From NCBI GenBank assembly GCA_016844625.1, contig JAERMN010000596.1, forward strand, positions 1 through 6,715: DNA of 6,715 nucleotides, read 5' to 3'. Positions 1-6,536 of this stretch are shown here, in pieces; within the stretch, counting starts at the first letter, position 1; every line of letters starts with the position of its first letter. A model generated the notes under the pieces. The model searched no databases. It was not told the origin of the DNA and saw only the letters and a program-made list of their open reading frames with translations. The DNA is from Deltaproteobacteria bacterium (GTDB lineage Bacteria; Desulfobacterota; Binatia; UBA9968). Position numbers and translations under genes: made by a program.

Positions 1-306
1 CTCGCCACTATTGGAGACCGCGAGAATCACATCGCCTTTCATGACCATGCCGAGATCGCCATGCAAGGCCTCGCCCGAATGAAGGAAGAAAGATGGCGTA
101 CCGGTGCTAGCCAGTGTCGCGGCGATTTTGGCGCAAACATGCCCGGACTTTCCAACTCCCGTGACGACGACTTTTCCCGTGCAGCGTTGAATCAATTCAA
201 CCGCCCGAACGAAATTGTCATCGAGCCGGTCGATCAACGAAAGAATCCCGGCGGATTCATTTCTAAGCACGTCGGCGGCCCGTTGGAGCAACTTCGCCGA
301 TTTCAT
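1..306 (-). CDS. kdsD: Arabinose-5-phosphate isomerase KdsD/KpsF, N-terminal part (runs off left edge)
   Basis: This enzyme converts ribulose 5-phosphate to arabinose 5-phosphate in the cytoplasm, the first step of KDO synthesis. Only the first 102 codons are in the window; the family is usually about 320 residues, with an N-terminal SIS sugar-isomerase domain followed by two CBS domains, which would lie beyond the left edge. Reading the minus strand from ATG at 306 gives the SIS hallmarks: VVVTGVGKSGH (about 46-56), KIAATLASTGTPSFF (about 60-74), EALHGDLGMV (about 79-88) and the phosphosugar-binding SNSGE at the very edge. The start overlaps the kdsA stop in an ATGA, so the two are translationally coupled, and a purine-rich stretch lies upstream. 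Family assignment is firm; KdsD rather than a capsule-linked KpsF or GutQ paralogue is inferred from the operon. Confidence 0.93.
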   Translation of the reverse strand, partial: MKSAKLLQRAADVLRNESAGILSLIDRLDDNFVRAVELIQRCTGKVVVTGVGKSGHVCAKIAATLASTGTPSFFLHSGEALHGDLGMVMKGDVILAVSNSGE

Positions 307-1136
307 CCCTGCTCGCTTCCCTTAATCAGACCGTCAATTTCTTTAACGGTCCTGAGGAGAGATTCAAAATTCACTAGTGCGAGGGAATTGGGTCCATCGC
401 TTAATGCGTGATCGGGATCTTCATGCACTTCCATAAACAGCGCGTCGACACCGGCCGCCACGCCGGCGCGCGCCAGCGCGGGAATATACTTGCGCTCGCC
501 ACCCGAAGCGTTGCCCAGACCGCCGGGTAGTTGCAGGCTATGCGTTGCATCGAAAACCACCGGATAACCGAGCTCGCGCATCACGACCAATGACCGCATG
601 TCGGAAACCAGATTGTTATAGCCAAACGACGCCCCACGCTCGGTGAGGAGAATCTGCTGGTTGCCAGCGCCAAGAATCTTCTCGACGACGTTGCGCATAT
701 CCCAGGGGGCTAGGAACTGTCCTTTTTTAACGTTGACGACCTTGCCGGACTTGGCGACGGCAACAACAAAGTCGGTCTGGCGGCAGAGCAACGCTGGAAT
801 TTGTAAAATGTCGGCGACTTCTTTAACCGCCGCGACCTGATCGATCTCATGCACGTCGGTGAGAACCGGCACGCCGATCTTTTTTTTGACTTCCGCGAGA
901 ATCGCCAAGCCTTTGACCAATCCTGGGCCACGAAACGAATGGACCGACGACCGGTTGGCTTTGTCGTAGGAAGACTTGAATATATAAGGCACACCGACGC
1001 GGTCGGCACGTTCTTTCAACGCCGCCGCGTGGCGCAGCGCCGACTCCTTGCTCTCTACCACGCAAGGACCGGCGATCACCACGAGCGGACGGCCGCCACC
1101 GATCTCAACGTTGCCAGCTTTGACCAACTTCGTCAT
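303..1136 (-). CDS. kdsA: 3-deoxy-8-phosphooctulonate (KDO-8-P) synthase, metal-dependent type
   Basis: KdsA condenses phosphoenolpyruvate with arabinose 5-phosphate to give KDO 8-phosphate in the cytoplasm. The product is 277 residues, normal for the family (about 270-285), and appears complete. Visible motifs are AGPCVVES (22-29), FKSSYDKANRSS (53-64), SFRGPGL (67-73), TDVHE (93-97), CRQTD (118-122), NVKKGQFLAPWD (135-146), TERGASFGYNNL (165-176) and FDATHSLQLPGG (195-206). Cys25, His199, Glu236 and Asp247 occupy the four metal-ligand positions; Cys where Escherichia coli has Asn marks the metal-dependent class. The frame stays open upstream to 1301, but ATG 1136 is chosen because family homology begins there and a longer form would run 145 bases into pyrG. 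It lies 20 bases after pyrG; no strong Shine-Dalgarno is visible, so coupled translation is likely. Confidence 0.96.
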   Translation of the reverse strand: MTKLVKAGNVEIGGGRPLVVIAGPCVVESKESALRHAAALKERADRVGVPYIFKSSYDKANRSSVHSFRGPGLVKGLAILAEVKKKIGVPVLTDVHEIDQVAAVKEVADILQIPALLCRQTDFVVAVAKSGKVVNVKKGQFLAPWDMRNVVEKILGAGNQQILLTERGASFGYNNLVSDMRSLVVMRELGYPVVFDATHSLQLPGGLGNASGGERKYIPALARAGVAAGVDALFMEVHEDPDHALSDGPNSLALVNFESLLRTVKEIDGLIKGSEQG

Positions 1137-1156
1137 CGAGAAGCTCAAAAGAATCG

Positions 1157-2755
1157 TTACGTGCGGACAATCTTCATACGCGGCACGTCGGCTACCGCTT
1201 TGCGGTTTTGCAGCGCCGCTTCGACAAAGCCGCGAAACAACGGATGACAGTCCATCGGCCGCGACTTGAACTCGGGGTGAAACTGGCAGCCGAGAAACCA
1301 CGGATGGCCTTTGAGCTCAATGATCTCGACCAAGTTGCTATCCGGTGACAAACCGCTCAGCACCATTCCCTTAGAACCAAATTCGGCGCGATAGTTGTTG
1401 TTGAATTCATAGCGATGACGGTGGCGCTCGGAAATTTTTTCCCGCCCGTAAAGCTTCGCCGCGATTGTCTCATTCTGCAGCACACAGGGATAGGTTCCCA
1501 AGCGCATGGTGCCACCTTTGGTATCGATCGACTTTTGCTCTTCCATCAGATGGATGACCGGATGAGCGGTTTGCAAATCGAACTCGGTTGAATTGGCGCG
1601 CTCCAGGCCGCAGACGTTGCGGGCAAACTCGACAACGGCCATCTGCATGCCTAGGCAGATACCAAAGAACGGGATGCCATTTTCGCGCGCGTAGCGGATC
1701 GCGGCGATTTTCCCTTCGCTGCCGCGGTCGCCAAAGCCTCCTGGGATAAGAATGCCGTCGACATTTTTGAGCACCATATCGGCGGCTTCCTGCTCGATCT
1801 GTTCCGCTTCGATGCAATCGAGCTCGACCCTAACTCCGTTGGCGATGCCGCCGTGAACCAACGCTTCCAAAAGACTCTTATACGACTCCTTGAGACTCAT
1901 GTACTTGCCGACAACGCCGATTCGTACCAAGTCCTTGGGATTTTTGAGAACGTCGATAACCTTCTGCCACTTTTCCAAATGCGGTGCGCCGGTCCAGATA
2001 TTAAGCTTCTCGACGACACGCTCATCAAGACCTTCTTCATGAAAAATGAGCGGCACTTCGTAGATCCATTCGACATCTTTGGCGGTGATGACAGCATTTT
2101 CCGCGACGTTACAGAAATGGGCGATCTTGGTTTTGATCTTCTTGTCGAGAATACGATCCGTGCGGCAGAGCAGAATATCGGGCTGGATGCCCAAGCCGGT
2201 CAGTTCCTTGACACTATGCTGCGTCGGCTTGGTCTTAAGCTCGCCGCCGCCGGTAATGTAGGGAACCAGAGTTAGATGAATGTAGAGAACATTCTCCCGT
2301 CCCAAATCCCAAGCCACCTGGCGCACCGCCTCTAGGAACGGCAAACCTTCGATGTCGCCGACCGTGCCGCCGACTTCGCCGATGGCAATGTCAAATCCTT
2401 CCGCCGCGGCGAAGATGCGCCGTTTGATCTCGTCGGTAATATGCGGGATCACCTGCACCGTGCCGCCAAGATAATCGCCGCGCCGCTCCTTAGTGATAAC
2501 CGTCTCGTAGATTTGCCCAGTATGTCCCAAATCCATGTCGGTCTCAGCGCCGTCGTCGGTGACGAAAACTTCGCCATGCTGATACGGGCTCATCGTCCCC
2601 GGATCGACGTTAATGTACGGGTCCATTTTCAAGATCGTGACCTTAAGGCCGCGGCTTTCCAAAAGCGCTCCGATTGACGCCGCCGCCAGCCCCTTGCCCA
2701 GAGAAGACACCACTCCACCCGTGACGAAAATATATTTAGTTTTTATCGTCGCCAT
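1157..2755 (-). CDS. pyrG: CTP synthase, with a 16-residue in-frame gap in the synthetase domain
   Basis: PyrG makes CTP from UTP, ATP and glutamine; here it sits among KDO genes, where KdsB consumes CTP. The product is 532 residues, slightly under the usual 535-550. The synthetase domain shows VTGGVVSSLGKG (11-22), MDPYINVDPGTMSP (44-57), QHGEVFVTDDGAETD (59-73), KERRGDYLG (89-97), EVGGTVGDIE (127-136) and KTKPTQHSVKEL (174-185). The glutaminase domain shows PGGFGDRG (338-345), GICLGMQ with nucleophile Cys367, and QFHPEF with His493 and Glu495. The family reads DLGHYERF, then about a dozen residues, then TG.IY; here DLGH (75-78) is followed directly by TGQIY, so about 16 residues are absent without breaking the frame. 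The gap may impair activity, or may be a sequence error. ATG 2755 is preferred over GTG 2761, which lies inside the Shine-Dalgarno. Confidence 0.95.
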   Translation of the reverse strand: MATIKTKYIFVTGGVVSSLGKGLAAASIGALLESRGLKVTILKMDPYINVDPGTMSPYQHGEVFVTDDGAETDMDLGHTGQIYETVITKERRGDYLGGTVQVIPHITDEIKRRIFAAAEGFDIAIGEVGGTVGDIEGLPFLEAVRQVAWDLGRENVLYIHLTLVPYITGGGELKTKPTQHSVKELTGLGIQPDILLCRTDRILDKKIKTKIAHFCNVAENAVITAKDVEWIYEVPLIFHEEGLDERVVEKLNIWTGAPHLEKWQKVIDVLKNPKDLVRIGVVGKYMSLKESYKSLLEALVHGGIANGVRVELDCIEAEQIEQEAADMVLKNVDGILIPGGFGDRGSEGKIAAIRYARENGIPFFGICLGMQMAVVEFARNVCGLERANSTEFDLQTAHPVIHLMEEQKSIDTKGGTMRLGTYPCVLQNETIAAKLYGREKISERHRHRYEFNNNYRAEFGSKGMVLSGLSPDSNLVEIIELKGHPWFLGCQFHPEFKSRPMDCHPLFRGFVEAALQNRKAVADVPRMKIVRT

Positions 2756-2759
2756 CGCC

Positions 2760-2764
2760 ACCTC
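2760..2764 (-). promoter_or_regulatory. Ribosome binding site that decides the pyrG start
   Basis: On the minus strand GAGGT lies four bases before ATG 2755, just after the kdsB stop (TGA at 2765-2767). The alternative GTG start at 2761 would use bases of this same motif and have no motif of its own, so the shorter product beginning MATIKT is favoured. The site overlaps the end of kdsB closely, which suits coupled translation of kdsB and pyrG. Confidence 0.6.
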
Positions 2765-3538
2765 TCAGTTTGAACGCCGCTTCAAATAACTCTCCGCCCG
2801 CTTGAGGTCCTCTGGAGTATCGACCTCCACCGAGCGCTCGTCAACTTCCGCCACGTAAATTCGATAACCATTTTCCAACGCGCGCAGTTGCTCCAAACTT
2901 TCGATTTGCTCCAACGCCGTCGGTCGAAGCCGCGCGAACTTGAGCAAAAAATCACGCCGGTAAACATACAGCCCGAGGTGGCGGTAACCCCAGAGACGTG
3001 GTCGGCTGCGCGAATTTAGTTTCCTACCGCGCGGATCGACAACGCCGTTTCGCACATAGGGAATCGACGCACGAGTAAAATACATGGCGAACCCGGCGCG
3101 ATCCATGAGCACTTTGACGATGTTAGGGTTATGCCACTCCGCTTCGTCATAAATCGCCGTGCACACGGTCCCCATCGGTACCGTCCGATTTTGCCGCAGC
3201 GGCTTAACCGCTCGTGTAATCGTTGCAGCGTGAATAAACGGCAAATCGCCCTGCACATTCACCAGCAAATCAGCCTTGATCCTGCGCGCCACTTCGGCCA
3301 AACGATCCGTGCCGCTGGCGTGCTTCGGCGAAGTCATCATCACCTCACCGCCGAAAGCTTTCACTGCCGCTTCGATGCGCCGGTCATCGGTCGCCACGAT
3401 CACCCGATCCAACACCTGAGCCTTCGCCGTGCTCTGATAAACATGTTGGATCATCGGTTTACCGCCAATGTTGGCCAACGGTTTTCCCGGCAAACGAGTC
3501 GAACCAAAGCGTGCTGGAATGATCGCGACGACGCTCAT
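2765..3538 (-). CDS. kdsB: CMP-KDO synthetase (3-deoxy-manno-octulosonate cytidylyltransferase)
   Basis: KdsB transfers CMP from CTP to KDO, giving CMP-KDO for attachment to lipid A in the cytoplasm. The product is 257 residues, near the family norm of about 245-255. Motifs in order are IIPARFGSTRLPGKPL (6-21), GKPMI (26-30), VATDD (48-52), the substrate-loop SGTDRLAEV (75-83), NVQGD (94-98, Asp98 a magnesium ligand), NPNIVKV (137-143), YFTRASIPY (153-161), HLGLY (187-191), LEQIESLEQLR (209-219) and VDTPEDL (239-245, Asp240). The usual QGDEP reads QGDLP here, a small oddity. ATG 3538 is the only sensible start because an in-frame TGA lies two codons upstream; no clear Shine-Dalgarno is seen. 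It is the first gene of the minus-strand run, so the promoter should lie in the spacer to its right. Confidence 0.96.
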   Translation of the reverse strand: MSVVAIIPARFGSTRLPGKPLANIGGKPMIQHVYQSTAKAQVLDRVIVATDDRRIEAAVKAFGGEVMMTSPKHASGTDRLAEVARRIKADLLVNVQGDLPFIHAATITRAVKPLRQNRTVPMGTVCTAIYDEAEWHNPNIVKVLMDRAGFAMYFTRASIPYVRNGVVDPRGRKLNSRSRPRLWGYRHLGLYVYRRDFLLKFARLRPTALEQIESLEQLRALENGYRIYVAEVDERSVEVDTPEDLKRAESYLKRRSN

Positions 3539-3791
3539 GGTTCACGGTTTAATAACCATCAGGCCAAATAAATTAACAATCAAAACGAACTTCTCGTCCC
3601 CCAAAATAAAAAACCGTAATGGCTTTCCGAGAAAGCGCATCACGGAATTTGATAATACGCTTGGGGTGATGAGGTGTCAATGTGAATGAGCGCATCAAGA
3701 TATAAGATAGTGGAACTCCTTCGGCGCTTGACTCTTCAATCCGTAGTCGTGATAGGAATGATCTATCCAAAGAAACGGCAGGACGTTCGGT
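3539..3791. other. Divergent intergenic spacer between kdsB and the binding-protein cluster
   Basis: The spacer is AT-richer than its surroundings, especially 3541-3660, and separates two divergently read gene sets, so it should carry both promoters. Facing left, there are several T-rich stretches but no pair of boxes good enough to name. Facing right, one weak candidate is listed separately. Open frames crossing this region (one on each strand, about 105-135 codons) overlap the start of the next gene and show no protein-family character. Confidence 0.6.
3728..3756 (+). promoter_or_regulatory. Weak candidate sigma-70-type promoter for the binding-protein cluster
   Basis: TTGACT at 3728-3733 matches the -35 consensus in five of six bases. 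At a spacing of 17 bases, GATAGG (3751-3756) matches the -10 consensus in only three of six. It is placed plausibly, 35 bases before the start at 3792. The poor -10 box keeps confidence low. Confidence 0.25.
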
Positions 3792-4718
3792 ATGGCAGAA
3801 TTGATCAAGATCAACGCCGGCTTCGCCACCATCGGCCAGGGTGCGGGGCCAATGATGGTGACTTGGAAAGCTGGCTTGTTTCGAAAACACGGACTCGATG
3901 TCGATCGCCCGCCGGTGATGGGCGGCGCGAAAGGTGTCGTCAGTGGCCTAATGTCTGGGGAAATTCAGTTTGGCAACTTGGCGGCGCCGGCGCCGCTGCG
4001 TGCGAATCTCAAAGGCGCCGCGGACGTGGTTTTTCTAACCGGCGGCATCAATCAGCAGTTCGTCATTGGCCGCCCGGGCCTCAACAGCCGTGAAGAATTG
4101 GCGGGGAAAACAATCGGCACAGTCGCCGACGGCGGCATCGGCGATGCGCTGGTGAAGTTCGTGATTGCGAAGCTCGACGCAGCCGGTATCAAAGGACTGC
4201 GCGAAGTGCCGATTGCCCATGGCGCCGCAGCAGAACTCGCGGCTCTGATGAGCGGCAAAGTCGACGTCGTCGTCGGCACGCCGCCGGAATGCATTGACGC
4301 GATCCGCCATGGCTGCAAATATCTGATCGACTTCGCCGAATACGGCCTCAACTACGCGCTCGGTGGTATCGCCGCACGACGCGATTACATTGAAAAGCAT
4401 CCTGAGATCACGCGAAAGTTTGTCAAAGCCTACGTCGAAGGCATGCACCGTTATCGCACCGACCGGGAATTTACCGTCGACGTCCAGGCTGATTATAGCG
4501 GCATCGCCGATCGCACCATTGCCGAAGAAACCTACGATCTCACCCAACCCGGCATGCCGCGCGCGCCGTACCCGGTCGTCGCTGCGCTGCAAACATTACT
4601 TGATTTCATGGCTAACGAGTTGGCCGAGGCCAAAGGCGCCGATGCTAAAAGATTTATCGACGACCGTTTCATCCGCGAGCTGGAAGACAATGGCTTCATC
4701 GAGTCGTTGGCCAAGTAG
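3792..4718 (+). CDS. NitT/TauT-family (NMT1/THI5-like) substrate-binding protein, no signal peptide
   Basis: The 308-residue product has the fold signature of ABC-type binding proteins related to SsuA, TauA and ThiY. Visible features are a first lobe GLFRKHGLDV (28-37), the GLMSGEIQFG segment (52-61), the hinge-region EELAGKTIGT (101-110), AALMSGKVDVVVGTPPE (150-166), the GIAARRDYIEKHPEITRKFVKAYVEGMHRY stretch around 192-221, and a closing DRFIRELEDNGFIE (291-304). Such proteins normally carry a secretion signal; this one starts at the first strand of the mature domain, and an in-frame TGA at 3759-3761 rules out a longer start. AGGA at 3780-3783, eight bases from ATG, supports the start. The gene is followed after 14 bases by a second binding-protein gene. 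The ligand cannot be told from sequence, and no permease or ATPase gene is near. Family call firm, role open. Confidence 0.88.
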   Translation: MAELIKINAGFATIGQGAGPMMVTWKAGLFRKHGLDVDRPPVMGGAKGVVSGLMSGEIQFGNLAAPAPLRANLKGAADVVFLTGGINQQFVIGRPGLNSREELAGKTIGTVADGGIGDALVKFVIAKLDAAGIKGLREVPIAHGAAAELAALMSGKVDVVVGTPPECIDAIRHGCKYLIDFAEYGLNYALGGIAARRDYIEKHPEITRKFVKAYVEGMHRYRTDREFTVDVQADYSGIADRTIAEETYDLTQPGMPRAPYPVVAALQTLLDFMANELAEAKGADAKRFIDDRFIRELEDNGFIESLAK

Positions 4719-4723
4719 GAGGG
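4718..4723 (+). promoter_or_regulatory. Strong Shine-Dalgarno for the second binding-protein gene
   Basis: GGAGGG begins in the last base of the preceding TAG stop and lies nine bases before ATG 4733. It fixes the start and suggests that the two binding-protein genes are co-transcribed and closely coupled. Confidence 0.65.
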
Positions 4724-4732
4724 TTTTATCGT

Positions 4733-5655
4733 ATGACTAAATCAATGATCGGACCACGCATTGGGCTGTTTTCACTATTGTTGATGATAGGTTCAATTGC
4801 ACTCGGCCATGCGGCGACCAACGACACGTTGATCGACGCCGCCAAGCGTGAGGGCGAAGTGGTTTACTACGCGTCGATGAACTTGAGCGAAGCCAACACG
4901 ATCGTCGCCGAGTTTGAGAAGCGTTACCCGTTCATCAAAGTTAAGTTGCAGCGCACCGGCAGCGAAAAACTCCTCAACCGAGTCTTAACCGAGTTTCGCG
5001 CCAAGAAAATTTTTGCCGACGTGATCCAGACCGTCGAGTTCAGCATGCATATTTTCAACCGTAGCGGCGCGCTGGCGCGTTACCTGAAAGAAGAAGGATT
5101 TTGGACCACGGTTTATTACAATGCTTATGTCACGGCCTATAACACCAGGATGGTGCCGGCCCGTCAGTTGCCGAAATCGTATGACGACCTGCTCGATCCC
5201 AAGTGGAAGGGCAAGTTAATGATGGAAGGGACCAAAGCCGATTGGTTCGCCGGCATGCTGCAGATCTTGGGACAGGAGCGCGGCTTGAAATACATGCGCG
5301 AGCTCGCCAAGCAGCAGCCGAGCACGCGCGAAGGACACGAGCTGTTAGCCCAACTCGAGAGCGCGGCGCGCCGATCGATTGGACCGCGCTCGGCCCGACG
5401 CCGGCGATCATGGTCGGTGCCGGCGTCGCCACCGGCGCGCCGCACCCCAATGGGGCCAAGCTGTTCTTGGAGTTTGTGCTATCGCGTGAAGGTCAGAAAC
5501 TAATGCAAACGCCCGGTCGCCATGGCGCCCGCACGGACTTTGGCAACGAGCAGGCCGCCATGCTGAAAGATCTCAAGATCGTCCCGGTCAATCCAGCACT
5601 AGCGGAAAAACTCGACGAATACGCCAAGCAACTCAGGTCGATTTTCGGCGGATGA
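4733..5655 (+). pseudogene. Iron/FbpA-like ABC substrate-binding protein gene, frameshifted and internally shortened
   Basis: This reads as one periplasmic binding-protein gene of the extracellular solute-binding (Fe3+/FbpA-like) type split over two frames. The first frame starts at 4733 with a signal peptide (basic MTKSMIGPR, hydrophobic GLFSLLLMIGSIAL, likely cut near GHAA, residues 25-28). It continues with AAKREGEVVYYASM (36-49), FEKRYPFIKV (61-70), ADVIQT (95-100), AYNTRMV (135-141), SYDDLLDPKWKGKL (149-162) and GHELLAQL (201-208). After about 5356 it becomes arginine- and proline-rich, unlike the family, and stops at 5503. Homology resumes in another frame near 5356-5365 with RERGAPIDW, then GAPHPNGAKLFLEFVLSREGQ and a C-terminal DEYAKQLRSIF, ending at 5655. 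Roughly 60 bases appear missing at the junction, and about 12 residues appear missing in frame after RY (116-117). It may be a genuine pseudogene or an assembly fault; the ligand is unknown. Confidence 0.85.
5356..5655 (+). pseudogene. Out-of-frame 3' part of the same binding-protein gene
   Basis: This stretch encodes the C-terminal lobe end of the solute-binding protein, recognisable from GAPIDW (5365-5382) through the APHPN and EFVLSREGQ segments to the terminal FGG. It is in a different frame from the start at 4733. The frame is open back to 5203, but upstream of about 5356 its translation is low-complexity and unlike the family, so no independent start is supported there. The stop is TGA at 5653-5655. 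Confidence 0.7.
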
Positions 5656-5728
5656 CGATGCGTTCGAGTCTTGGTCCTAGCAGTCTTAGGTGTCCTATTC
5701 TTCGTCTTAGTCGACAAAGGAAAAAACC

Positions 5729-6499
5729 ATGCGCTTCATGTTCCTAAACCATTCCGCTCAACGCCACTCACCCGAGCTCGAAGTTCACATCGCCAAGCTA
5801 CTCAAAAGTTACGCCTCGCCGGAGACAACTTTTGAGCTCGCCTATCCCGAAGATCTCGGCGGCGGCGCGGTTTTAAGTCTGCTCGAAGAGCGTAAAGCGC
5901 TCTCGGGGTTGCACCATATTTTGGAAACCCCGGCGTTGGTGAAAAAAGCCATCGAGGCCGAACAAAAAGGTTTCGACGCGGTAATCCAAAGCAACACCTT
6001 CGACCCCGGTGTCGAAGCGAGCCGGCTCGCCGTGCGCATCCCTGTGATCGGCCTGTTGCGTGCGTCGCTCCATTTCGCCGCGACGATTTGCGACCGTTTC
6101 GGTGTCATCGTGCCGCTGGAAACTCACATGCCGCACACCATGAGGCTGGTGCAAACCTATGGCATGTCAGGCTTCGTCAGCGGCATCCGCACGGTCGGGC
6201 TTTATGATACTGGCGACTTGTCGGGATATCACGACGTGGTTATCCAGCGCACGCTCGAGGTCGGAAAAGAATTGGTCGCTCAAGGCGCGCAGGCAATCAT
6301 TCCCCTCGGCGGCAAGATCTATCCTTACGTCGTCACTCCCGAAGAGCTGGAACCGCATCTCGGCGTGCCGGTGATCAACACCAAGGCGGTCGGCGTCAGT
6401 TACGCGGAGCTGATGGCACGCAACAATTTGACACACAGCATCAAGGCCTATCCATGCCCCACCGGCTTGGATCCGGAAACGGTTTCGAAACGAATGTAA
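5729..6499 (+). CDS. Asp/Glu/hydantoin racemase superfamily protein lacking both catalytic cysteines
   Basis: The 256-residue product resembles the aspartate/glutamate/hydantoin racemase and arylmalonate decarboxylase superfamily: an N-terminal MRFMFLNH strand, SNTFDPGVEASR (88-99) followed by IPVIG (104-108), RFGVIVPLETHMPHTMRLV (123-141), an IIPLGGKIYP segment (190-199) and VPVINTKAVGVSYAELMAR (213-231). In true racemases the first loop reads like CFDDPG and the second like GCAG, each with a catalytic Cys. Here these positions are Asn/Thr (89-90) and Gly (194-195); the only cysteines, 121 and 243, are elsewhere. Two-base racemisation by cysteine thiols is therefore unlikely and the reaction is unknown. 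AAAGGA at 5716-5721, seven bases before ATG, supports the start. It follows the binding-protein genes by 73 bases on the same strand, hinting at metabolism of an imported compound, which is inference. Confidence 0.85.
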   Translation: MRFMFLNHSAQRHSPELEVHIAKLLKSYASPETTFELAYPEDLGGGAVLSLLEERKALSGLHHILETPALVKKAIEAEQKGFDAVIQSNTFDPGVEASRLAVRIPVIGLLRASLHFAATICDRFGVIVPLETHMPHTMRLVQTYGMSGFVSGIRTVGLYDTGDLSGYHDVVIQRTLEVGKELVAQGAQAIIPLGGKIYPYVVTPEELEPHLGVPVINTKAVGVSYAELMARNNLTHSIKAYPCPTGLDPETVSKRM

Positions 6500-6516
6500 C
6501 GGCAACCCGTACAGGC

Positions 6517-6536
6517 GTATGGATGTGGGTCCATGC
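6517..6536 (+). other. Small hairpin after the racemase-family gene, not a proper terminator
   Basis: GTATGGA (6517-6523) can pair with TCCATGC (6530-6536), with one G-U pair and a six-base loop, 17 bases after the stop codon. It is followed on this strand by an A-run rather than a U-run, so it is not a canonical intrinsic terminator. It may be a weak processing or pause structure, or chance. Confidence 0.25.

Noticed and set aside
1137..1301. N-terminal extension of KdsA by 55 residues
   Set aside because: It overlaps the end of pyrG on the same strand and its arginine/serine-rich translation is unlike KdsA, which begins at MTKLVKAGN.
1853..2275. Plus-strand frame of 140 codons within pyrG
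   Set aside because: It is an antisense shadow of a strongly conserved gene and has no independent features.
3573..3890. Minus-strand frame of 105 codons across the spacer
   Set aside because: It overlaps the first binding-protein gene, has no family features and no clear ribosome site.
3686..4093. Plus-strand frame starting in the spacer, considered as a displaced signal peptide for the first binding protein
   Set aside because: Its hydrophobic stretch is short and followed by charged residues, with no cleavage site; it then reads as arginine/glycine-rich shadow of the real gene.
4035..4592. Long minus-strand frame (185 codons) inside the first binding-protein gene
   Set aside because: It is a codon-bias shadow; the plus-strand gene has clear homology, a ribosome site and full length.
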